Position numbers and translations under genes: made by a program. From the NCBI GenBank assembly GCA_964484255.1, contig CAZAEH010000039.1:1-9226 (forward strand): a stretch of 9,226 nt of DNA, in the 5' to 3' direction. Origin of the DNA: UBA6215 sp964484255. GTDB lineage: Bacteria > Omnitrophota > Gorgyraeia > Pluralincolimonadales > Pluralincolimonadaceae. Below, one piece after another: positions 1-5,784 of the stretch. The notes beneath the pieces were generated by a model. The model did no database searches. It had not been told where the DNA came from and saw nothing but the letters and a program-made list of their open reading frames with translations. The number at the start of each line of letters is the position of its first letter. Position 1 is the stretch's first letter.

Positions 1-2
1 GC

Positions 3-296
3 AACTTTGAAGGAATGCCCATAACGATTATGGAAGCATTAGCTTGTGGATTGCCAGTGGTTACCACAAACGTAGGCGAAGTAAATAGAGTTGTGAAGAA
101 TGGATTTTCTGGTGAAGTAGTTAATAGTTTTGAACCAGCAGTTCTTGCAGGTGCTTTAAATAAGGTTTTATCTAATTCAAATATTTATTCAAAGGAAAAC
201 TGCGCGAGTTGTATTCGTGATTATTCACCCGAGAAAATATTACGGCCAGTTTACGAGAAGATCAGTGAACTTTATAGTAATATTATCTCTAGATAA
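3..296 (+). CDS. GT4-family glycosyltransferase, 3' end only
   Basis: This is the C-terminal end of a glycosyltransferase whose start lies before the window; the frame is open from base 3. The visible protein begins NFEGMPITIMEALACGLPVV. It carries the E-x7-E motif of GT4 (GT-B fold) enzymes, with glutamates at codons 9-11 and 33-35, followed by the usual ALACGLPVV and G-EV segments of the nucleotide-sugar binding half. By family knowledge it is a cytoplasmic or membrane-associated retaining transferase that adds a sugar from a nucleotide donor to a growing lipid-linked glycan; donor and acceptor cannot be told. The ATG at base 15 is an internal methionine, because the conserved E-x7-E starts before it. 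The gene ends 15 bases before the next gene on the same strand, so the two are probably co-transcribed. The region is AT-rich, as variable glycosyltransferase cassettes often are. Confidence 0.9.
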   Translation, partial: NFEGMPITIMEALACGLPVVTTNVGEVNRVVKNGFSGEVVNSFEPAVLAGALNKVLSNSNIYSKENCASCIRDYSPEKILRPVYEKISELYSNIISR

Positions 297-311
297 TTAA
301 AGACTAATAAT

Positions 312-1061
312 ATGAAGACTAAAATTGCAGATGTTGAAATTGATAATATATCTATGCAAGAAACACTTGATAAAGTAGAAGATTTTATTAGAAGCAAAAC
401 AAACAAGTTTATTGTTACTCCTAATGTTGACCATATAATAAGGCTACGTAAAGATGCAAAATTCAGAAAGTGCTATAAGTCCTCATCTTTAATATTGGCG
501 GATGGAATGCCTATTTTGTGGGCTGCTAGTTTTTTGGGGATGCCTTTAAAAGAAAAAGTTTCTGGTTCGGATTTATTTTTTAAATTATGTGAATTATCCG
601 CAAGAAAAGGGTATAAACTTTTCTTTTTAGGAGGAAGAGAAGGGGCGTCAAAAAAATCAGCCGAAGTGATGAGTAAAAAATTTCCTTCGCTTCGAGTCGT
701 AGGTTTTTACTGTCCTCCATTTGGCTTTGAGAATGACACAAAAGAAACATCGAGAATACTAGAGGCAATCAAAAAAGTTAGCCCGGATATTTTGTTTATT
801 GGAGTAGGTTCTCCGAAGCAAGAAAAGTGGATTTACGATCATAAGGAGGAATACAATGTGCCCGTTTCTATTGGAGTCGGAGCAGCATTTGATTTTGCTT
901 CTGGGGTAGTAAGGCGCTCGCCAATCTGGATGCAAAAGATTGGCCTTGAATGGCTCTGGAGACTTATGATGGAACCCAAACGGTTATGGAAAAGATATCT
1001 AATAGATGATCCGGTATTTTTTTGGCTCGTAGTGAAACAAAAATTAAGGTTGCTTAAGTAA
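312..1061 (+). CDS. WecG/TagA/CpsF family glycosyltransferase (GT26)
   Basis: At 249 residues this is a full-length GT26 enzyme. Family members transfer an N-acetyl-mannosamine-type sugar or its uronate (TagA, WecG), or another hexose, to a polyprenyl-diphosphate-linked first sugar on the inner face of the membrane. Visible landmarks are TPNVDH (residues 36-41), the LADGMP segment with the likely catalytic aspartate D64, LFFLGGREG (103-111), GVGSPKQEKW (164-173) and GVGAAFDFASG (188-198). The C-terminal amphipathic tail, about 200-249 with RRSPIWMQKIGLEWLWRL, is the part that holds TagA on the membrane. The start is the first methionine that keeps the conserved N-terminus; only a weak purine stretch precedes it, so it is probably read as part of the upstream operon. 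Its last 18 bases overlap the 3' end of the convergent hydrolase gene. The gene is AT-rich. The exact sugar is not predictable. Confidence 0.93.
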   Translation: MKTKIADVEIDNISMQETLDKVEDFIRSKTNKFIVTPNVDHIIRLRKDAKFRKCYKSSSLILADGMPILWAASFLGMPLKEKVSGSDLFFKLCELSARKGYKLFFLGGREGASKKSAEVMSKKFPSLRVVGFYCPPFGFENDTKETSRILEAIKKVSPDILFIGVGSPKQEKWIYDHKEEYNVPVSIGVGAAFDFASGVVRRSPIWMQKIGLEWLWRLMMEPKRLWKRYLIDDPVFFWLVVKQKLRLLK

Positions 1062-2450
1062 GGTAGGTCCAGTGCCCCAGTTAAACCTCCCTGATTTGTC
1101 CCAGCCACTGTTAGTATTCTTTATTTGTCCCACTTTTGGAATATATGCATCTTTGTTTTTAACAAATATCTTGCTACCATAAGAGCATAAGATAAGTTGC
1201 TGGGCGTTTGAATTGATGTCGAAATAGTTACTAATATTGTCAAAATTGCTTCTCGATTGCCATCCTTGAGCAAAATCAAACTGAAAAAGAGCATCCCAAT
1301 CTTCCTGCCGAGCGATTGAGGCAAGAAGGACTGGGGTTTCATAAGCATATGGATTGGGATAACAATGATTCCATTCGCTTATTACGTAAGGAATATTTTT
1401 TGGTGAATACTTCTTGAATTCTCCGATTATGCCAGGATTGCTGTTAGTGGACATCGGTTTGTTATGCATAAAAAAATCATTCACATCCCATTGTTTATGT
1501 GGAAATCGAGGATGGTCCCAGTAGCCATGTATGTCTACGTAATCAAGGCATTCCTGTTCTAATTCCCACTGCGTTGGATTGCAGGCCCCGCCGATACTGA
1601 TGGGAACCTTAATGCCGATTGCGTGTCGTAAATAAGCATGCATGTTTGTCATATACTTTTTTTCAATTTTGGATAAGGAAATTTTACCGTTCTTAGTTAA
1701 TTTATTTATCTCGTCTTGGTAATACTTAGGCAAGGAAGCGGTATCATATTCTATAAGAGTATTCTCGTTGGTTATCTCTACCAGACAGACGGCAGGGTCA
1801 TCGCAGTAACGGAGTTTCGTGTAAGGGTTTAAATGGGTAAGGAGATCTTTGTCGTATTGTTTTTGGAGCTCAATGAGTCGCGCATCGAAAAGCGAAGCTG
1901 GTTTGGCTGCCATGCCAAGTTTTTCAGCATCGATCACACCCTCGGATTCCTTAAAAAATCGGGAGACGAGAGTATTTATGTCTACATAGATGCCTCGTTG
2001 TTTAAGTTGGAATATGAGATAATCAAGTTTGTCGAGTTGCCGGGGGCTAAGTTTGCCGGGAGATTCAAATATTCCATCTGGCTCTAGAAGCATGTCCATG
2101 TGATGTAAGCGCACGGCATTAAAACCGAAGTAGGCAATGCGGTTTGCCATAATTTCAGCGACCTTATGCTCCGGAAAGCAGGCGCCAAAACAAAGATTGG
2201 TTCCCCAGAAACGCGCGCGCGTGCCGTCTTCGAAGTAGAAATGCCCGTCCTTGACCTTAACGAAGCCGTGCTTGCCCGCGGGCGGATCCAATACATCTTT
2301 CCCTGCATTGAAAGTGGATGCCGGCAAACCCATGTAATCCGGCGCCTTAGAAGGATCTTCGGGGAACCAATAAGGGAACCATCCTTTTTCAGCGTAGGCC
2401 GGTTGGGTTACCAGTAGAAGAATAAAAATAAATGCAAGAATGTCTCGCAT
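1044..2450 (-). CDS. Secreted clan GH-A glycoside hydrolase (GH5-like)
   Basis: This 468-residue protein has a signal peptide (residues 1-20, hydrophobic core then AYA, predicted cleavage before E21) and a probable TIM-barrel hydrolase domain. Clan GH-A landmarks are the FWGTN segment (81-85), NAVRLHH with R114 (111-117), ITNEN with acid/base candidate E229 after N228, DIHGYWDHP (306-314) and VISEWN with nucleophile candidate E359. By family knowledge it is a retaining hydrolase of beta-linked polysaccharide outside the cytoplasm; the substrate is unknown. Inside a polysaccharide locus it may trim or release polymer, as PslG does in the Psl system. It is the only - strand gene here. The ATG has no Shine-Dalgarno but a TGCTATATT box ends 6 bases upstream. 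The protein stops soon after the barrel, and its last codons lie inside the convergent WecG-type gene, so a lost C-terminal domain is possible. GC is higher in its first 350 bases than in much of the rest. Confidence 0.88.
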   Translation of the reverse strand: MRDILAFIFILLLVTQPAYAEKGWFPYWFPEDPSKAPDYMGLPASTFNAGKDVLDPPAGKHGFVKVKDGHFYFEDGTRARFWGTNLCFGACFPEHKVAEIMANRIAYFGFNAVRLHHMDMLLEPDGIFESPGKLSPRQLDKLDYLIFQLKQRGIYVDINTLVSRFFKESEGVIDAEKLGMAAKPASLFDARLIELQKQYDKDLLTHLNPYTKLRYCDDPAVCLVEITNENTLIEYDTASLPKYYQDEINKLTKNGKISLSKIEKKYMTNMHAYLRHAIGIKVPISIGGACNPTQWELEQECLDYVDIHGYWDHPRFPHKQWDVNDFFMHNKPMSTNSNPGIIGEFKKYSPKNIPYVISEWNHCYPNPYAYETPVLLASIARQEDWDALFQFDFAQGWQSRSNFDNISNYFDINSNAQQLILCSYGSKIFVKNKDAYIPKVGQIKNTNSGWDKSGRFNWGTGPTLLKQP

Positions 2451-2456
2451 GGCAAT

Positions 2457-2465
2457 AATATAGCA
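2457..2465 (-). promoter_or_regulatory. Extended -10 promoter of the glycoside hydrolase
   Basis: On the minus strand this reads TGCTATATT, an extended -10 (TGn plus TATATT, one mismatch to TATAAT). Only six bases separate it from the ATG at 2450, which puts the expected transcription start on or next to the start codon. No convincing -35 is present; an extended -10 can work without one. Confidence 0.5.
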
Positions 2466-2497
2466 TAATAAATTTTTAGTTCATAGTTATAATTAAA

Positions 2498-2506
2498 TGG
2501 TACAAT
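2498..2506 (+). promoter_or_regulatory. Extended -10 promoter of the anchored CBM protein
   Basis: The sequence TGGTACAAT is an extended -10 (TGn plus TACAAT). A weak -35-like TTCATA lies at 2480-2485 with a short 15-base spacer. The box ends 12 bases before the ATG at 2519, so the predicted 5' leader is about six bases and contains no Shine-Dalgarno. It shares a 68-base AT-rich divergent region with the hydrolase promoter. Confidence 0.5.
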
Positions 2507-2518
2507 ATATCCTTAAAG

Positions 2519-3541
2519 ATGAAAAAATACGTTAACAACGCTATATTTTTCTTGGTTTTTGGTCTGCTGGCAATGATTATAACCCGTCCGTTTTTGGCGT
2601 CAGTAGCGCTAAATGAGGCCAAAAAATGCGAAGCGGGATATAACTGGGCCCTTGCCGACAAGAAGATCGCTTTGGCTTTGCGGCTTGATCCCTTTAACGC
2701 GGGAAATTATACTGTTGCCGGAAGGTTATACGCGGCGAGGGCGTCGATAAAGGAAGGCAAAATACCTTTTTTGCTGGAGTCCGAAGGCAAGTACATTAAA
2801 GCTTACCGGCTCAATCCTAACGATACCGTAAACCTTATTGAGCTTGCCGCGTTGGAAAAAGAACTGTTTCTGGCCGATCCCGTTGTTTACAAAGACAGGC
2901 TTAGCCGCTCGGTCGGGTTTTATCGCGGGTCTTTCGGCGTTGATCCGGATAATTACCTGCTAAATTTTGAGGTCGGGCAAAATTTGATCAGTTTATGGAT
3001 ATATCTTGACGATAAAGATAAAGATTTTGCCTTAGAAAGGCTCAAATCCTGCCTGGAACTTGCGCCATGGTACTCGGAACAAGTCAACGATATCTTGCTA
3101 TATAATTTCGGGAATGAAACGCGAAAACTCAGGAAAAAAGTTTTTGGTGAAAGGGTGCCAAAAAAGAGGATGGCCAGTAATTCCAATTGGTCCGGTAAAT
3201 CTGACGCGGGGAATAATATTTATTGGAATGGGAATATGTATTGGACGGGGACGGCAAGTAGATTTATAGAACTTCCTGAGGGTGCATATACCATAAAGAT
3301 CAAAGCGAGAGGAAGCTCCGCGCTTGGCGTTTGGCCATATATGATAGTTGAGTTAGACGGAAGTGAAATAGGCGAGACTTATGTTGATTCCCCGGAGTGG
3401 AAATATTATATTTTTAACACAGATACGAAAGGCGGAACCAAAGTCCTTAGCGTTACGTTTACTAATGACGGCGGGGATCCTAAAAGGGGAACGGACAGGA
3501 ACCTGTATGTGGGAGAGGTAGAAGTGGAAAAGCATGAGTAG
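2519..3541 (+). CDS. Membrane-anchored helical-repeat protein with C-terminal carbohydrate-binding domain
   Basis: The 340-residue protein has three parts. Residues about 6-30 form one hydrophobic N-terminal segment, a signal anchor or uncleaved signal peptide, which places the rest outside the cytoplasm. Residues about 34-200 are helical and TPR-like, with repeated helix pairs ending in RLDPFN, RLNPND and LAPWY. Residues about 230-337 are beta-rich and carry VWPYMIVELDG (271-281), FTNDGGDP (314-321) and DRNLYV (326-331). That pattern resembles the calcium-dependent xylan-binding modules of the CBM36/CBM60 type; the acidic and asparagine residues would be the metal and sugar ligands. No catalytic domain is visible. 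The gene overlaps the O-antigen ligase gene by 8 bases, and TPR repeats are often fused to Wzy-type ligases, so a partner role holding glycan near that enzyme is inferred. The ATG is fixed by the membrane segment that follows; there is no clear ribosome binding site. Confidence 0.75.
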   Translation: MKKYVNNAIFFLVFGLLAMIITRPFLASVALNEAKKCEAGYNWALADKKIALALRLDPFNAGNYTVAGRLYAARASIKEGKIPFLLESEGKYIKAYRLNPNDTVNLIELAALEKELFLADPVVYKDRLSRSVGFYRGSFGVDPDNYLLNFEVGQNLISLWIYLDDKDKDFALERLKSCLELAPWYSEQVNDILLYNFGNETRKLRKKVFGERVPKKRMASNSNWSGKSDAGNNIYWNGNMYWTGTASRFIELPEGAYTIKIKARGSSALGVWPYMIVELDGSEIGETYVDSPEWKYYIFNTDTKGGTKVLSVTFTNDGGDPKRGTDRNLYVGEVEVEKHE

Positions 3542-4736
3542 CATATCCTATAAGAATATAATGCGCTACGGCATGTCTGCCGTTATGGTCTTTGCGCCTC
3601 TTTTGCTTGGCGGAAATCGTTTATTCCCGGTTACCGTTATCGAGCTTTCCGTGCTTGTTTTGGTTTTTATATGGTTTTGGCGTATGAACAATGAGACCGG
3701 ATGGAATTTTAAAAAGACTCCGCTTGATTTGCCGATATCGGGATTTGCCCTGTTAGGGGTCCTATCCGTCGTCTTTGGGATATATTTGCATGCGGGGCTT
3801 CTTTCGTTGATATGGATGTTCACGGTCATTTCCGCATACTATCTTGTGGTGAATAATTTTAGCGAGAGGTCTGCGAGCCGCTTAATACTTGTCGTAATAA
3901 TTACGGGAACAGTCCTGTCGCTTTATGGTTTTGCGCAGCGTTTCCTGTCATTGCCTCATCCCTGGTGGGCAGACGATAAGTTCATATCATCCACATACGT
4001 TAACCACAACCATTTTGCAGGATATCTTGAGATGTCAATACCGATAGCGTTGGGTATGTTTTACGCAAGGAAAAATGTTTTAAGCAGGATCAGTTTGGCG
4101 TTCTGCTTGGCGGCAATGATAACGGCGTTCATATTTGCCCAGTCGAGGGGCGCGTGGATATCGCTTACGGCGGCTACGCTCCTTGTGACGTATTGCCTTT
4201 CGAGGTCAAAAGTCATAGGCAAATACGCTTTTTATGCGGTTGGATTGCTTTTGATATTGTTTGCTACCGTGATATATTCGGGAGAAGACAGCGTTTCGGA
4301 ACGCCTTGGCTCCATGACTAATGTAAGAGGTGATGCCTCGATAATGTCGCGCGTACAAATGTGGCGGGGCGCCGCCATGATAGCTAAAGACAAGCCCCTT
4401 ACCGGGATAGGCATGGGGACCCTGGAGTGGGGATACCCGAAATATAGGCCTTCGGGGTTTTACAGCAAGGTTGATTATGCGCATAATGACTACTTACAGA
4501 TGGCGGCTGAGATGGGTTTGTTTGTTCTGCCAATTATGGTTTGGATGTTATTTATTATACTTAAAAAAGGTCATTTATTATTGAAACGGCCAATGTATGC
4601 CGGGATAACAACAGGGCTCTTAAGCATAATTTTACACGGCTTCGCGGATTTTAACTTTCATATCCCGGCAAATATGCTTTTGGCTGTTGTATTGTGCGCT
4701 TTTTTGATGTCCGGAGAGGATAAAATAAATATTTGA
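3534..4736 (+). CDS. O-antigen ligase/polymerase family protein (Wzy/WaaL-like)
   Basis: This is a 400-residue polytopic membrane protein with hydrophobic helices along most of its length. The hallmark segments of the Wzy_C family are present: YVNHNHFAGYLEM (155-167), SRGAW (204-208), SRVQMW (272-277), GIGMGT (291-296), the large extracytoplasmic loop with AHNDYLQ (316-322), and LHGFADFNFHIPAN (367-380). Members either polymerise flipped repeat units (Wzy) or transfer polymer to an acceptor (WaaL and similar); sequence alone does not separate these roles. It lacks the C-terminal TPR extension found in many larger relatives, and a separate TPR-like protein is encoded immediately upstream with an 8-base overlap, pointing to translational coupling. 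A GAGAGG and GGAAAAG purine stretch precedes the ATG. Its stop codon overlaps the -35 box of the next gene. Confidence 0.9.
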   Translation: MSSISYKNIMRYGMSAVMVFAPLLLGGNRLFPVTVIELSVLVLVFIWFWRMNNETGWNFKKTPLDLPISGFALLGVLSVVFGIYLHAGLLSLIWMFTVISAYYLVVNNFSERSASRLILVVIITGTVLSLYGFAQRFLSLPHPWWADDKFISSTYVNHNHFAGYLEMSIPIALGMFYARKNVLSRISLAFCLAAMITAFIFAQSRGAWISLTAATLLVTYCLSRSKVIGKYAFYAVGLLLILFATVIYSGEDSVSERLGSMTNVRGDASIMSRVQMWRGAAMIAKDKPLTGIGMGTLEWGYPKYRPSGFYSKVDYAHNDYLQMAAEMGLFVLPIMVWMLFIILKKGHLLLKRPMYAGITTGLLSIILHGFADFNFHIPANMLLAVVLCAFLMSGEDKINI

Positions 4737-4761
4737 CAATATTGCGTTTGGCAGGTAAAAT
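4733..4761 (+). promoter_or_regulatory. Consensus sigma-70-type promoter of the FecR-like gene
   Basis: A perfect TTGACA -35 (4733-4738), a 17-base spacer and a TAAAAT -10 (4756-4761, one mismatch) form the best promoter in the window. The -35 box overlaps the TGA stop (4734-4736) of the ligase gene. Transcription should begin near 4768, giving a leader of about 31 bases with AGGAG at 4785-4789, nine bases before the ATG. The following gene can therefore be expressed independently of the genes to its left. Confidence 0.8.
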
Positions 4762-4798
4762 ATTAGTAAATATAGGTAGCCCAGAGGAGACGTAGAAG

Positions 4799-5710
4799 AT
4801 GAGAAACGTGATAATGGTTCTGGTAATGGTCGGGGTTTTTTTCTGCCCGGTAAACGTGAAAGCCGAGGACTTAACGGCAAAGATCGGAGATATTACAGGC
4901 AGCGCAAGTGTAGTCAAAGCCGGCCAACAGGGCAGTGTGCCCGCGAAAAAGGGCATGGTACTGGGGAAAGGTGACGTTGTTAAGACCGGCAAGGAAAGCT
5001 TCGTTACGGTAAATTTCCTGCCCGATACTTATATTGAGTTGGCTTCTGAATCTGAGTTGCGTGTTACAAAACACGGATTGGATCCGAAGACATCCGTGTT
5101 AAATAGCCGCATAGACGTATTGTCCGGGCATATAAGCAAGGCCAACATCGGTGACCTTTCAAAGGGCTCTACATTTGATATCGTCCTGTCTGATTACCTG
5201 CCTATGTCAGTCGAGGGATATTCCGAGCCGGGACAGGAGCCGAGCGCTACCGTGACATCATTTTATTCCGGTTTGCCCGAAGGCGGGGATATGGACAAGT
5301 TCAGGGCTGTTTTAAGCAATGTAAGAGGCCTGGTTGAAGTTATAAGGCTCGGGACTGTCAAAGCGATACAGGCAGCCAACGGGATGGAGCTCCATATAGG
5401 CGATATCGTCAAGACAGGCAAGAACGGTTATGCGATGATATCCTTTACGCCCGATACATTCGTAAAAGTTGCGGATAATTCCGAAGTGAAAATAGTAAAG
5501 AACGGCATAGAAGACGGCAATAAATTGAAGTTGCGCCTCGATGTCCTTGCCGGGCATCTTACCGAGGCCTCGGTGAACGGGCTTCCGCCTAAGTCAGATT
5601 TTGAGATAGTGCTTGTCGATTACATACCTATGCAGGCCGAAGGTTATACTGCTCCGGAGATCACCCCGGTTCCTACTCCTGTCAATTTCAATCCGGCGAG
5701 CGATTCGTAA
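4799..5710 (+). CDS. Secreted protein with two tandem FecR-like domains
   Basis: The 303-residue product has a signal peptide (hydrophobic 4-16, VKA then cleavage before E23) and two copies of a FecR-type domain of about 115 residues, at 26-143 and 172-286. The copies match segment by segment: GDVVKTGKES with GDIVKTGKNG, FLPDTYIELASESELRV with FTPDTFVKVADNSEVKI, RIDVLSGHISKA with RLDVLAGHLTEA, and DIVLSDYLPMSVEGY with EIVLVDYIPMQAEGY. They are linked by a polar stretch and followed by a short Pro/Thr tail. FecR domains are beta-rich and best known in anti-sigma signalling, but here there is no cytoplasmic helix, membrane anchor or adjacent sigma factor. A soluble structural, binding or sensory role outside the cytoplasm is more likely; this is inference. 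The gene sits alone between a consensus promoter and a strong terminator, so it is probably monocistronic and well expressed. Confidence 0.85.
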   Translation: MRNVIMVLVMVGVFFCPVNVKAEDLTAKIGDITGSASVVKAGQQGSVPAKKGMVLGKGDVVKTGKESFVTVNFLPDTYIELASESELRVTKHGLDPKTSVLNSRIDVLSGHISKANIGDLSKGSTFDIVLSDYLPMSVEGYSEPGQEPSATVTSFYSGLPEGGDMDKFRAVLSNVRGLVEVIRLGTVKAIQAANGMELHIGDIVKTGKNGYAMISFTPDTFVKVADNSEVKIVKNGIEDGNKLKLRLDVLAGHLTEASVNGLPPKSDFEIVLVDYIPMQAEGYTAPEITPVPTPVNFNPASDS

Positions 5711-5730
5711 GAGTTTGCGGTTATGATAAT

Positions 5731-5768
5731 AAAGGGCTGATATCTTTTAGGATATCGGCCCTTTTTGT
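5731..5768 (+). terminator. Rho-independent terminator after the FecR-like gene
   Basis: The left arm 5731-5744 (AAAGGGCTGATATC) pairs with 5751-5764 (GATATCGGCCCTTT) through all 14 positions, one of them a U-G wobble, around a six-base loop. It ends in a run of five T at 5762-5766. It lies 20 bases after the stop codon and closes the FecR-like transcription unit, so the next gene needs its own promoter. Confidence 0.92.
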
Positions 5769-5770
5769 TA

Positions 5771-5776
5771 TATAAT
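5771..5776 (+). promoter_or_regulatory. -10 box of the sugar transferase gene
   Basis: A perfect TATAAT lies eight bases before the ATG at 5785, directly after the terminator T-run. The region where a -35 would sit (about 5747-5753) lies in the loop and right arm of the terminator and matches poorly. The predicted start of transcription falls within a base or two of the ATG. The upstream terminator makes some promoter here necessary unless read-through supplies the mRNA. Confidence 0.5.
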
Positions 5777-5784
5777 ATAACACA

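Noticed and set aside
1044..1057. TTAAG/CTTAA inverted repeat at the convergent gene ends
   Set aside because: Only five AT-rich pairs with no T-run; too weak to call a terminator.
2212..2221. Alternating CG run
   Set aside because: It is explained by consecutive Arg/Ala codons of the hydrolase and is too short to treat as a structural element.
2477..2488. Direct repeat TAGTTcaTAGTT in the divergent promoter region
   Set aside because: Two five-base copies in AT-rich DNA are expected by chance; not enough for an operator call.
4799..5710. Reading the FecR-like protein as an iron-sensing sigma regulator
   Set aside because: There is no cytoplasmic anti-sigma region, no transmembrane anchor besides a cleavable signal peptide, and no sigma factor or TonB-dependent receptor in the window.
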